Shown: positions 55,825 through 64,000 of the stretch, piece by piece
Layout of the letters: each line of letters opens with the position of its first letter
Position numbering within the stretch: the stretch's first letter is position 1
Assembly: GCF_900119165.1 (NCBI RefSeq)
Contig: NZ_FPJG01000006.1
Location: 6,324,001-6,388,000, forward strand
Origin: Amycolatopsis australiensis
GTDB lineage: Bacteria; Actinomycetota; Actinomycetes; Mycobacteriales; Pseudonocardiaceae
DNA: 64,000 nt
Direction of reading: 5' to 3'
Program-made: the position numbers and the translations under genes
The notes under the pieces: model-generated
Told to the model about the DNA's origin: nothing
Database searches by the model: none
The model's input: the letters and a program-made list of their open reading frames with translations, nothing else

Positions 55825-57837
55825 TCAGTTCGTGAGCGTCGCCGGGTCGCTGGTGCTGGGCCGGCCCGTCTCCAGGTGGCCCGCCAGGCGGCGCAGGAAC
55901 TTCGGGTCGCCGTCCGAAGTGATCGAGACGTCGTACCAGTTGTTCGCGGCTCGCGTGTCCACGTGCTCGACCACCCGCGCGCCCGGGCGCAGCTGCCGCG
56001 TCGCCGAACGGCGCCCGTACCCGTCCGAGACGGTCAGCCGCACCGGTGCGGTGCCGCCGTTGGTCAGGACCAGCACCAGGTTCCCGCCCTCCTGCCGCGC
56101 GCTCACCTCGGGCCCGGCGACGGTGCCGCGGAACTGCCGCACGAACCCGTTGGGCCCGTAGGCCGTGTAGTCGTACGCGCCCGGGGCGGGCAGCGTCGCC
56201 GGCAGCGACTTGCCGGCGCCGGCCGTGTACGTCCGCGGCTCACCTGACGGCGTCACGACGTAGAACGTCGCGCCCGCGCGGCCGTGGCTGGCGAAGTCCA
56301 CCGTCAGGGTGCCGCCGGCCAGCCGGGCGTCCGCCGTGAGGTCGTAGGGCAACGCGCGCGCCGGCCGCAGCCCGCGTTCCTGCCTCGGCAGCACCGGGTT
56401 CGCCGGGACCGCGGGCACGTAGTCGGGGTGCCGCTTGCGGTCCGGCGGCTCGTAGCCCGCGGTGTCCGGCAGCGCGGGCACCCGCGCGTCCGTGCGGGCG
56501 AAGTCGAACGCCGATGTCAGGTCGCCGCAGACCGAGCGCCGCCACGGCGTGATGTTCGGCTCGTGGACGCCGAAGCGGCGTTCGATGAACCGGATGATCG
56601 AGGTGTGGTCGAACGTCTCCGAGCAGACGTAACCGCCCTTGCTCCACGGCGAAACCACGAGCATCGGGACGCGCTGGCCGAGCCCGTACGGCCCGGCCGG
56701 GTTCGCCGCCGACCCGGCGAAGATCTCGCCCGCCGTGTCCACAGTGGACTGCCCGGCCGACGCGTACGGCGGGACGACGTGGTCGAAGAAGCCGTCGTTC
56801 TCGTCGTAGGTGATCAGCAGCGCGGTCTTGCTCCACACGTCCGGGTTCGCGGTCAGCGCGTCGAGCACCTGCGCGATGTACCAGGCGCCGTAGTTCACCG
56901 GCCAGTTCGGGTGCTCGCAGAACGCCTCCGGCGCGGTGATCCAGGAAACCTGCGGCAGCTTCCCGGCCTTGACGTCGGCGCGCAGCTGGTCGAAGTAGCC
57001 CTCGCCGGCCTTCGCGTTCGTGCCGGTGCGGGCCTTGTCGTACAGCGGGTCGCCGGGCCTGGCGTTGCGGTAGGAGTCGAAGTACAGCAACGAGTTGTCG
57101 CCGTAGTTGCCGCGGTAGGCGTCGTCGATCCAGCCCCAGCCGCCGGCGGCGTCGAGGCCGTCGCCGACGTCCTGGTAGATCTTCCACGACACCCCGGCCC
57201 GCTCCAGCCGCTCGGGGTAGGTCGTCCAGGAGTAGCCCTTCTCGTCGTTGCCGAGGACCGGGCCGCCGCCCTTGCCGTCGTTGCCCGTGTACCCGGTCCA
57301 CATGTAGTAGCGGTTCGGGTCGGTCGAGCCCATGAACGAGCAGTGGTAGGCGTCGCAGACGGTGAACGCGTCGGCCAGCGCGTAGTGGAACGGGATGTCC
57401 TCGCGGGTCAGGTACGCCATGGTGGTCGAGCCCTTGGCGGGCACCCACCTGTCGTAGCGGCCGCCGTTCCACGCGGCGTGCGTGTCGTTCCAGCCGTGCG
57501 GCAGGTCCTGGATGAACTGCAGGCCCAGGTTGTCCGCTTCGGGGCGGAAGGGCAGGATGTCGCGCTTGCCGTCCGACTGCGCCCACACGGTCTTGCCGTT
57601 CGGGAGGGTCACCGGCCGCGGGTCGCCGAAGCCGCGCACGCCGCGCAGCGTGCCGAAGTAGTGGTCGAACGACCGGTTCTCCTGCATGAGGACCACGACG
57701 TGCTCGACGTCCCGCAGCGTGCCGGTGCGCCGGGCGGCGGGGATCTCGGCGGCGCGGGCGATGCTGGTGGAGAGCGCGGAAAGGGCGGCGGTGCCGCCGG
57801 CCAGCTGGAGGAAACGCCGGCGGTTGACGTCCGTCAT
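55825..57837 (-). CDS. Tat-exported phospholipase C (phosphoesterase family)
   Basis: A 670-residue secreted enzyme. The N-terminus has a Tat signal (NRRRFLQLAGGTAALSALS). The catalytic domain opens with VVLMQENRSFDHYFGTLRG, where Asn/Glu bind metal, and includes YDENDGFFDHVVPP and DHTSIIRFIERRFG, as in phosphocholine-specific phospholipase C and acid phosphatases of this family. Two C-terminal DUF756-type beta domains follow from about residue 500 (FASHGRAGATFYVVTPSG). It hydrolyses phospholipids outside the cell, releasing phosphate or choline phosphate. ATG 57837 has GGAGC upstream. Confidence 0.9.
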   Translation of the reverse strand: MTDVNRRRFLQLAGGTAALSALSTSIARAAEIPAARRTGTLRDVEHVVVLMQENRSFDHYFGTLRGVRGFGDPRPVTLPNGKTVWAQSDGKRDILPFRPEADNLGLQFIQDLPHGWNDTHAAWNGGRYDRWVPAKGSTTMAYLTREDIPFHYALADAFTVCDAYHCSFMGSTDPNRYYMWTGYTGNDGKGGGPVLGNDEKGYSWTTYPERLERAGVSWKIYQDVGDGLDAAGGWGWIDDAYRGNYGDNSLLYFDSYRNARPGDPLYDKARTGTNAKAGEGYFDQLRADVKAGKLPQVSWITAPEAFCEHPNWPVNYGAWYIAQVLDALTANPDVWSKTALLITYDENDGFFDHVVPPYASAGQSTVDTAGEIFAGSAANPAGPYGLGQRVPMLVVSPWSKGGYVCSETFDHTSIIRFIERRFGVHEPNITPWRRSVCGDLTSAFDFARTDARVPALPDTAGYEPPDRKRHPDYVPAVPANPVLPRQERGLRPARALPYDLTADARLAGGTLTVDFASHGRAGATFYVVTPSGEPRTYTAGAGKSLPATLPAPGAYDYTAYGPNGFVRQFRGTVAGPEVSARQEGGNLVLVLTNGGTAPVRLTVSDGYGRRSATRQLRPGARVVEHVDTRAANNWYDVSITSDGDPKFLRRLAGHLETGRPSTSDPATLTN

Positions 57838-57979
57838 GGGAGCTCCGGGGGGGTCGGGGTGGCGAGCCGGGTCATTGTGTGCGGTCGATCGCGAACCTGT
57901 GCCGGGCCCGAGGCTAACTCCGCGCGAAACCCTGGTAAACGGCTCGGTCCCGACGACCGCCTCGCCACGCCCCCCGCGA

Positions 57980-58168
57980 TCGCCGGTCCGGGTCCGGATC
58001 ACCGCGGCGGGCCGCCGGTGGCTCGAGGAGCTCCGGCGGCCGGCGCAGCGGGCGATGGCCGCCCTGTTCCGCGGGTTCACCGCCGCGGAAACGACCCGGC
58101 TGGGGTACCGGTGCCTGCGGCTGGTGGAGTACCAGCAGCACCTGGTCCGGCACCTGGCGGACCGATGA
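57980..58168 (+). pseudogene. C-terminal fragment of a MarR-type regulator
   Basis: The frame reads PVRVRITAAGRRWLEELRRP and continues to VEYQQHLVRHLADR and a stop. This is the wing and last helix of a MarR regulator, but the DNA-binding N-terminus is missing and upstream sequence is antisense to the phospholipase gene. Its stop overlaps an ATG that opens an 11-codon frame (MTDTTRSTVHA), perhaps the stub of the transporter gene that once followed it. Confidence 0.55.
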
Positions 58169-58313
58169 CCGACACGACCCGCAGCACCGTCCATGCCTGA
58201 TCGGTGCGGGGCCGGCCGGCCGGTGACCCGGCAGCGGTGACCCGCCCGGGTGCCCGGGTCGTGGTGGCCGCGGGCTGAGCTCGAACTCCCGGGCGGGCAC
58301 CGCCGCGGCCGGT

Positions 58314-59342
58314 TTACCCCGTGCCACCCGGCACAAACCCCGCACGCAGCGCGTACCGGCGCTCGGCGTAGGCGAGGTCGTCGCGCCACAGGCGGGCCGC
58401 CGTCCGGCGCATCAGCGGGCGGATCGCCGGGGCCAGCCTGGCCGCCGCCGCGAACCCCGGGCGCGCGGACGCCGCGATCGTCGCCTCGACGACCGCGGTC
58501 CGCGGGCGGCCGTCCGGGCCCGGGCCCAGCGGCGTCGCGTGCGTCTCGACGACGCTGCCTTCCCCTTCGCCTTCGACGATGCGCATCACCACCGTGCGCG
58601 GCTCGGGGCAGGTGAACTCCGCCAGCACCGGCACGCCCCAGCGCCCCGCGAGGCGGAAGGTCACCTCGACGACGAACCGGTCGTCGCTGTCGCCGGCGCC
58701 TTCGGGCGGCGCTTCGAGCACGCGCAGCCGGCTGAACGAGTACGGGTGGAACCAGGCGCCGTGCCACGGGTCGAGCCGGTTCGCCACGACGTCCTCCGGC
58801 TCGCACGTCCCCGTCAACGTCGCCACGGCGTCGATCCGCGCCCCGCCGGCAGGCCGGGCCGGGACCACCGGCGCGGCCGACGGCGGTTCCCCGCCGAGCC
58901 GGTCGAGACGCGCCCAGACGAGCACGCCGTCGTCGTGGGCGGGCACCGGCGACCACGTTCCGCGGCGGGTCCCGTCGAGGCGCAGGCCGTGCCACCGGCA
59001 GACCAGCCCGCCGCCGTCGACTCGCGCACCGGCGAGCGGCGCGCCCAGGTGCGGGCAGGCGCCCGGGCCGATCCGGACCGCGCCGTCCGGCCCGCGCCAC
59101 GCGACGAGCTCGCGGCCGCCCACTGTCACGCCGGAAGGCCGGTCGGCGCGCACCGCACGGCTCGCGGCGACGACGAACCAGTTGCCGGACGGGCGGGCCG
59201 CCGCGCGCTTGCCCGCCGCGTCGATCAGCGCGGGCGAGCACTCGCGGTAGGTGGGTTCCTGCTTGGCCCACCGCGGTTCCCGGAACGGCTGGACGGGCCA
59301 GCGCCGCGGCCACCGCGCGGCGATCCGGTGGCTGACGTTCAT
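58314..59342 (-). CDS. Rieske (2Fe-2S) protein with DUF5914, carotenoid-cluster associated
   Basis: A 342-residue protein. Residues about 45-140 are a Rieske domain with ligands in CPHLGAPL and CRWHGLRL. The C-terminal 180 residues correspond to DUF5914, an SRPBCC-like domain (ATLTGTCEPEDVVANRLDP and WHGAWFHPY) that could hold a mononuclear iron or hydrophobic substrate. It is divergent from crtE and likely acts on carotenoids or their precursors; related genes are found beside carotenoid clusters. ATG 59342 is taken as start. Confidence 0.8.
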   Translation of the reverse strand: MNVSHRIAARWPRRWPVQPFREPRWAKQEPTYRECSPALIDAAGKRAAARPSGNWFVVAASRAVRADRPSGVTVGGRELVAWRGPDGAVRIGPGACPHLGAPLAGARVDGGGLVCRWHGLRLDGTRRGTWSPVPAHDDGVLVWARLDRLGGEPPSAAPVVPARPAGGARIDAVATLTGTCEPEDVVANRLDPWHGAWFHPYSFSRLRVLEAPPEGAGDSDDRFVVEVTFRLAGRWGVPVLAEFTCPEPRTVVMRIVEGEGEGSVVETHATPLGPGPDGRPRTAVVEATIAASARPGFAAAARLAPAIRPLMRRTAARLWRDDLAYAERRYALRAGFVPGGTG

Positions 59343-59403
59343 GGCTCCATGGTGGCCGATCCGCATCGGACCCGCAACGCAGTGCTTCAGGCGGCAGGCG
59401 CTC

Positions 59404-59428
59404 GTTTATTCGAGCACAACCGGGGTAC
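59404..59428 (+). promoter_or_regulatory. SigF/SigB-type promoter for the carotenoid operon
   Basis: GTTT (59404-59407), 15 bases, GGGTAC (59423-59428), a perfect consensus match. The predicted start is about 59435, giving a 74-base leader before crtE. Confidence 0.7.
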
Positions 59429-59508
59429 CAGCGTTACGATCCGGCGTGCCGCGACGTTCGCCGAGTTCGCGCATCGATTGTGCATCGCGACGGGGCGAGA
59501 GGAGCCCG

Positions 59509-60594
59509 ATGACCGTGATACCCGCGGCCGCCACCGGGTCGGTGGCGTGGCTCGACGCGCTGCGCCGCCGGTGCGGGACCGACGTCCACGCCTTCGTCAC
59601 CGACCGGGTCCGGGAACACTTCACCGGGCGTGCGGCGGAGACACCGGCCGTCACCGCGCTGCCGGAGTTCGTCACCGGCGGGAAGTTCCTCCGGCCGACC
59701 TTCGCCTACACCGGCTGGCGGTGCGGCGGCCCGGAAAGCGCGGCCGCGCTGCGGGCCGCGGCCAGCTTGGAACTGCTGCACTGCTTCGCGCTGGCCCAGG
59801 ACGACGTCATGGACGGCTCGGCGCGGCGGCGCGGCCGTCCGTCGCTGCACGTGCTGTTCGCCCGCTGGCACGAGGGCCAGCGCCTGGGCGGCTCGGCGGC
59901 GCGCTTCGGCGAGTCGGCCGCGGTGCTGATGGGTGATCTGTTCCTCGTCTGGTCCGGGCAGCTGCTGCACGGGAGCGGGCTCGACGCCGGCGCGCTCGCC
60001 CGCGGCCGCCCGGTGTACGACCTGCTGCGGTCGGAACTGGCGGTGGGCCAGCTCGGCGACCTGGTGAACGACGCCCGCGCGCTGCCGTCCTGGACCGACG
60101 TCGTCGACGTGGTCCGGCGCAAGTCGGGCAACTACACGGTCCGCCGCCCGCTCGAGTTCGGCGCGGCGCTGGCGGGGTGTTCCGCCGAGGTCATCACGGC
60201 GCTCGCCACGTACGGCGGTCTGCTCGGCGAAGCGTTCCAGTTCCGCGACGACCTGCTGGGCGTGTTCGGCGATCCGGCGGTGACGGGGAAGCCCGCGGGC
60301 GATGACCTCCGCGAGCGCAAGGCGTCGAGCGTGGTGGTGCTCGCCCGGGAGCTGGCCGACCACCGGCAGCGCGCCGGGCTCACGGAACTGCTGGCGGCGA
60401 CGGAGATCGACGACGGCGTGGTGGCGCGCTGGCGGGACCTGATCACCGCGACGGGCGCGCGCGACCAGCTGGAGAAGATCATCGACGACCGCGTGCGCCG
60501 TGCCCTGGAAGCGATCGACCAGGTGCCCCTGCCCCGCCAGGCGGCTTCGGCACTCACGGTCCTCGCCGGCCGCTGCACGGAGAGAGCCCGATGA
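59509..60594 (+). CDS. crtE: geranylgeranyl diphosphate synthase
   Basis: A 361-residue trans-prenyltransferase with the first Asp-rich motif [15 protein letters not shown] and the second [19 protein letters not shown] and the Lys in RRKSGNYTV bind diphosphate. It condenses isoprenyl units to C20 for carotenoid synthesis. GAGAGGAG lies about five bases before ATG 59509. Its stop overlaps the crtI ATG. Confidence 0.9.
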   Translation: MTVIPAAATGSVAWLDALRRRCGTDVHAFVTDRVREHFTGRAAETPAVTALPEFVTGGKFLRPTFAYTGWRCGGPESAAALRAAASLELLHCFALAQDDVMDGSARRRGRPSLHVLFARWHEGQRLGGSAARFGESAAVLMGDLFLVWSGQLLHGSGLDAGALARGRPVYDLLRSELAVGQLGDLVNDARALPSWTDVVDVVRRKSGNYTVRRPLEFGAALAGCSAEVITALATYGGLLGEAFQFRDDLLGVFGDPAVTGKPAGDDLRERKASSVVVLARELADHRQRAGLTELLAATEIDDGVVARWRDLITATGARDQLEKIIDDRVRRALEAIDQVPLPRQAASALTVLAGRCTERAR

Positions 60595-62087
60595 GGACGG
60601 TCACCGGGCGCACCGACCGGGTCGTGGTCGTCGGGGCCGGGCTGGCCGGGCTCTCCGCCGCCCTGCACCTGGCCGGGCGCGGGCGGCAGGTCACCGTCGT
60701 CGAACGCGATCCCCGCGCCGGCGGGCGGACCGGCCGGGTGGTCGTCGACGGCTACCACCTCGACACCGGGCCGGCCGTGCTGACCATGCCGTCGATCCTC
60801 GCCGAGGTGTTCGCCGCCGGAGGTGCCGACCTCGCCGGCCACCTCTCGCTCACCCGGCTCGACCCCGCCTACACCGCCCGGTTCGCCGACGGTTCCGCGC
60901 TGCGAGTCCACACCGACCCCGGCCGCATGGCCGACGCCGTGCGGGAGTTCGCCGGCCCCGCCGACGCGGCCGGGTACCTGCGGCTGCGGGACTGGCTCAC
61001 CCGGCTGTACACCGCGGAGTTCGACCGGTTCGTCGCGGGCAACATCGACTCGCCGCTCGGGCTGCTCACCCCGGACCTGGCCCGGCTCGTCGCGCTCGGC
61101 GGGTTCCGGCGCCTCGACGGGAAGATCGGCACCTTCCTGCGCGACGAACGGCTCAAGCGCGTCTTCACCTTCCAGGCGCTCTACGCCGGCGAGTCGCCGA
61201 TGCGGGCGCTCGCGCTCTACGCGGTCATTTCCTACATGGACACCGTCGGTGGCGTGTACTTCCCGGCGGGCGGGATGGCCGCGGTGCCCCGGGCGCTGGC
61301 GGACGCCGCCGCGCGCGCCGGGGTGGAGTTCCGGTTCGGCGAGACCGTGACGGCCCTGGAACGCCGGGGCGCGCGGGTCACCGCCGTCCGCGGCACCGGC
61401 GGCCGGATCCCCTGCGACGCCGTCGTCCTCACCACCGAGCCGCCCGAAAGCCACCGGCTGCTCGGCCGCGCCCCGCGCCGCGTGGTCCCGCTGCGCCCGG
61501 CGCCGTCGGCGCTGGTGCTGCACGCGGGCGGCCGCGCGGACGAGCCGCCCGGCCACCACACGATCTCCTTCGGCGACGGCTGGCGCTCGACCTTCCGCGA
61601 GCTGATCACCGAGGGACGGCCGATGAGCGACCCGTCGCTGCTCGTCACCTGCCCGACGGCGACCGACGCCGGGCTGGCGCCGCCGGGACGGCAGCTGTTC
61701 TCGATCCTGGCGCCGGTCCCGAACCTGCGTCGCGGCCCCCGCGACTGGGACCGCGAAGCCGGGCCGTACGCCGAAGAAATCCTCGGCCACGTCCGGGCCC
61801 GGCTGCTGCCGGGTTTCGAGCCGGAGTTCCGGTTCGTTCTCAGCCCCGCGGACTGGCAGCGCCGGGGCATGGTCGCGGGCACGCCGTTCAGCTACGCGCA
61901 TTCGTTCGGCCAGACCGGGCCGTTCCGGCCGCGGAACCTCCCGCGGGGCACGGAGAACGCCGTCCTCGCCGGCGGCGGCACGGTCCCCGGTGTCGGCGTC
62001 CCCACCGTGCTGCTGTCCGGCAGGCTGGCGGCCGACCGGATCACCGGCGCCGTGCCCGCCGGCCTCGTCCGGGAGGGCGCCCGGTGA
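60591..62087 (+). CDS. crtI: phytoene desaturase
   Basis: A 498-residue FAD-dependent amine-oxidase-fold enzyme. The dinucleotide motif [20 protein letters not shown] and the flavin contact [12 protein letters not shown] are N-terminal; the C-terminal signature [19 protein letters not shown] is typical of CrtI. It introduces four double bonds into phytoene to give lycopene. Start and stop overlap crtE and crtB. Confidence 0.9.
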   Translation: MRTVTGRTDRVVVVGAGLAGLSAALHLAGRGRQVTVVERDPRAGGRTGRVVVDGYHLDTGPAVLTMPSILAEVFAAGGADLAGHLSLTRLDPAYTARFADGSALRVHTDPGRMADAVREFAGPADAAGYLRLRDWLTRLYTAEFDRFVAGNIDSPLGLLTPDLARLVALGGFRRLDGKIGTFLRDERLKRVFTFQALYAGESPMRALALYAVISYMDTVGGVYFPAGGMAAVPRALADAAARAGVEFRFGETVTALERRGARVTAVRGTGGRIPCDAVVLTTEPPESHRLLGRAPRRVVPLRPAPSALVLHAGGRADEPPGHHTISFGDGWRSTFRELITEGRPMSDPSLLVTCPTATDAGLAPPGRQLFSILAPVPNLRRGPRDWDREAGPYAEEILGHVRARLLPGFEPEFRFVLSPADWQRRGMVAGTPFSYAHSFGQTGPFRPRNLPRGTENAVLAGGGTVPGVGVPTVLLSGRLAADRITGAVPAGLVREGAR

Positions 62088-63028
62088 CCCGCCGCGAACT
62101 CGACGCCGCCGGCATCACCCGGCCCGAACTGCGCCAGGCGTACCGGCGCTGCCGCGAGCTCAACGCCCGCCACGGCCGCACCTACTTCCTCGCCACCCGC
62201 ATGCTCAGTCCCGCCCAGCGCCCGGCCGTCCACGCGCTCTACGGGTTCGCCCGCCGGCTCGACGACCTCGTCGACGAGCCCGCGCCCGGCGCCACCCCGG
62301 AGTCGCTGGCCGCCACGCTGCGGGAGGTCGAAGCCGGCTTCCTGGAAGAACTCGCCGCCGGGCGCAGCGACGACCCGCTGCGGGCCGCCGTCATCGACAC
62401 CGCCGCCCGGTACGGCATCCCGGAACCGTGCTTCCGCGCGTTCTTCACGTCGATGCGGATGGACCTCACGGTGACCGGCTACCCGACCCGCGCCGCGCTC
62501 GACGAGTACGTGCACGGCTCGGCCGAGGTCATCGGGCTGCAGGTGCTGCCGGTCCTCGGCACCGTCGTCCCGCGGCAGGAAGCCGCGCCGCACGCCGCCG
62601 CGCTCGGCAAGGCCTTCCAGCTGACCAACTTCCTGCGCGACGTCGCCGAAGACCTCGGCCGCGGCCGCGTCTACCTGCCCGCCGACGAGCTCGCCGCGTG
62701 CGGTGTCGACCGCGACCGGCTGGCCTGGTGCGCCCGCACCGGCCGGATCGACCCGCCCGTGCGGCGGGCCCTCGCCGGCCAGGTCGCGCGCACCCGCCGC
62801 GTCTACGCCGAAGCGCGGCCCGGCATCGCCATGCTGCACCCGGCTTCGCGACCCTGCGTGTCGACCGCGTATGCCCTCTACGGCGGGATACTCGACCGCG
62901 TCGAAGCCGCGGAGTACAACGTCTTCGCCGGCCGGGCGCGCGTGCCCCGCCGCCGGCGGCTGGCCGCGGCCTGCGACGCGCTCGTCCGCGCCCACTGGGC
63001 CCGGCGGCGGCACCCGGTGGTGACCTGA
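62084..63028 (+). CDS. crtB: phytoene synthase
   Basis: A 314-residue squalene/phytoene synthase. Both Asp-rich motifs are present: [10 protein letters not shown] and [16 protein letters not shown]. It joins two GGPP to phytoene. GTG 62084 overlaps the crtI stop. The first lycopene cyclase gene follows after one base. Confidence 0.9.
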   Translation: MTRRELDAAGITRPELRQAYRRCRELNARHGRTYFLATRMLSPAQRPAVHALYGFARRLDDLVDEPAPGATPESLAATLREVEAGFLEELAAGRSDDPLRAAVIDTAARYGIPEPCFRAFFTSMRMDLTVTGYPTRAALDEYVHGSAEVIGLQVLPVLGTVVPRQEAAPHAAALGKAFQLTNFLRDVAEDLGRGRVYLPADELAACGVDRDRLAWCARTGRIDPPVRRALAGQVARTRRVYAEARPGIAMLHPASRPCVSTAYALYGGILDRVEAAEYNVFAGRARVPRRRRLAAACDALVRAHWARRRHPVVT

Positions 63029-63029
63029 C

Positions 63030-63356
63030 GTGGGCCGCGCCGAATACCTGCTCGTCCTCGGCGCCTGCGTGCTCGTGACGCTGCCGCTGGAGCTGGCCGG
63101 CGCCCGGGTGTACCGCCGGCCGGCCCGGCTGGCGCGCGCCGTCCTGCCGGTGGCGCTGGTGTTCCTGGTGTGGGACGCCCTGGCCATCGCGGCGGGTGTC
63201 TGGGACTTCGACCCGGCGTTCGTCTCCGGGCTGCGCGTGCCGTTCGGGATCCCGCTCGAAGAAGTGCTGTTCTTCGCCGTGGTGCCGATCTGCGGGGTGC
63301 TCACCTACGAGGCCGTCGGGCTCACCGGACGGCTGCTGCGGCGGGTGCGACGCTGA
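63030..63356 (+). CDS. crtYc: lycopene cyclase, first small subunit
   Basis: A 108-residue protein with three hydrophobic segments and the signature FGIPLEEVLFFAVVPICG, typical of one half of the heterodimeric actinobacterial lycopene cyclase. It cyclises lycopene ends together with the next gene product. GTG start at 63030. Confidence 0.85.
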   Translation: MGRAEYLLVLGACVLVTLPLELAGARVYRRPARLARAVLPVALVFLVWDALAIAAGVWDFDPAFVSGLRVPFGIPLEEVLFFAVVPICGVLTYEAVGLTGRLLRRVRR

Positions 63357-63673
63357 TGCCGTGGGGTTACACGGTTCCCGCGGCCGCCGCCGTGCTCACG
63401 GTCGTCGCGGCCGAGCTGTGGCTCCTGCGGACCGGCCTGTTCCGGCGGCCCGCGTACTGGGTCACGATGGCGATCGTCGTCGCGTTCCAGATCCCGGTCG
63501 ACGGATGGCTCACCAAGCTGTCCGCGCCGATCGTCCGCTACTCCCCCGGCGGCATCACCGGCTGGCGGTTCCCCTGGGACATCCCGGTGGAGGACTTCCT
63601 GTTCGGCTACGCCCTCGTCACCGCGGTCCTGCTCCTGTGGGAACGCGGGAAGCCGCGAAAGGACCGTGCATGA
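63356..63673 (+). CDS. crtYd: lycopene cyclase, second small subunit
   Basis: A 105-residue three-helix membrane protein with WDIPVEDFLFGYALVT, the companion motif of the cyclase heterodimer. Its ATG shares a base with the crtYc stop, and its stop overlaps the methyltransferase ATG. Confidence 0.85.
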   Translation: MPWGYTVPAAAAVLTVVAAELWLLRTGLFRRPAYWVTMAIVVAFQIPVDGWLTKLSAPIVRYSPGGITGWRFPWDIPVEDFLFGYALVTAVLLLWERGKPRKDRA

Positions 63674-64000
63674 ACCCCGACGGCCTGCCCCGCACCGAAG
63701 TGCCGGCGGCGTTCGACGCGGGCGCCGCCGCCTACGACCGGCTCGTCGGGCTGAACCCCGGCTACCACCGCGACCTGCGGATTTCGGCGCGCCGGCTGCT
63801 CGGCCGCGGCGGACGGCGGATCCTCGACGCCGGCTGCGGCACGGGCGCGTCCACGGCCGCGCTGCTGGCGGTCGCTCCGGGCGCGCGCGTCACGGCGATC
63901 GACGCGTCGGCCGCGATGCTCGCCGAGGCCCGCGCGAAACCCTGGCCGTCCACTGTGGACTTCCGGCACACGCCGGCCGAAGAGCCGCCCGAGGGTCCGT
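63670..64000 (+). CDS. class I SAM-dependent methyltransferase (partial, right end)
   Basis: The first 110 residues of a methyltransferase: motif I ILDAGCGTGASTAALL and AIDASAAML; the rest is beyond the window. The ATG overlaps the crtYd stop, so it belongs to the carotenoid operon. In streptomycete isorenieratene clusters a methyltransferase (CrtT) lies between cyclase and desaturase (CrtU) genes; this could be its counterpart. Confidence 0.8.
   Translation, partial: MNPDGLPRTEVPAAFDAGAAAYDRLVGLNPGYHRDLRISARRLLGRGGRRILDAGCGTGASTAALLAVAPGARVTAIDASAAMLAEARAKPWPSTVDFRHTPAEEPPEGP

Noticed and set aside
55825..59313. 1162-codon fusion of Rieske protein and phospholipase C
   Set aside because: The frame is continuous by chance; the phospholipase has its own Tat signal at 57837, and the Rieske gene is in a different frame and ends at 58314.

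Overview
The window is about 70% GC, with GTG/TTG starts, ATGA/GTGA stop-start overlaps and dense operons. Together with 2-methylisoborneol/encapsulin genes, a two-subunit lycopene cyclase and partner-switching anti-sigma proteins, this points to an actinomycete of the Pseudonocardiales, most likely Amycolatopsis or a close relative. That placement is inferred from gene content, not from a marker gene. No rRNA, tRNA, CRISPR array, integrase or intact insertion sequence was seen. The left end cuts an Fe-S oxidoreductase gene and the right end cuts a methyltransferase gene in a carotenoid operon.

Layout. 1-3648: oxidoreductase operon (CCG-domain Fe-S protein, small membrane protein, SDR, GH15 glucosidase). 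3729-8351: signalling and stress block (MEDS/HATPase sensor, PAP2 phosphatase, lipoprotein/Nramp-like/PRC-barrel operon, STAS protein). 8653-14766: five-gene CoA-thioester operon that fits side-chain degradation of a phenylpropanoid-type acid. 14831-20982: stress accessories (DUF2188, STAS-HATPase, Mn-catalase fusion, very small proteins, HAD phosphatase) and a TetR/hydrolase pair with two operator copies. 21203-26974: FUSC protein, LigD (LIG-POL), a Q/P-rich anchored protein and a GH43 enzyme. 27104-36280: cell-surface and secreted proteins, including two chaplin-like paralogs, a WGxxGxxG protein, a deacetylase and a DUF3152 metalloprotease, with several tandem repeats. 36346-39406: sugar ABC importer without its ATPase. 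39651-44704: 2-methylisoborneol pathway with two Family 2B encapsulin shell genes. 44731-50022: trans-4-hydroxyproline catabolism with a cupin-XRE regulator. 50131-58168: mixed genes, repeats and two decayed gene fragments. 58314-64000: carotenoid cluster (Rieske/DUF5914, crtE, crtI, crtB, crtYc, crtYd, methyltransferase).

Three observations stand out. First, the 39651-44704 operon encodes a methyl-GPP synthase, 2-methylisoborneol synthase and two different Family 2B encapsulin shells. Between the shell genes lies an undescribed 77-residue proline-rich protein. That protein and the N-terminus of the terpene synthase share a 12-residue motif (GPxGLGTxAxRI), which suggests a common shell-targeting signal. 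Second, a SigF/SigB-type promoter, GTTT-N15/16-GGGTAY, recurs in front of at least six unrelated transcription units (lipoprotein/Nramp-like operon, a 52-aa protein, a 40-aa protein operon, a secreted lipoprotein, the sugar importer and crtE). Anti-sigma and STAS regulators are encoded among them, so much of the window may be one general-stress regulon. Third, several regulatory sites can be read directly: duplicated TetR operators, a palindrome in an ArsR/MFS divergent region, and a shared site upstream of the hydroxyproline genes and inside their regulator gene.
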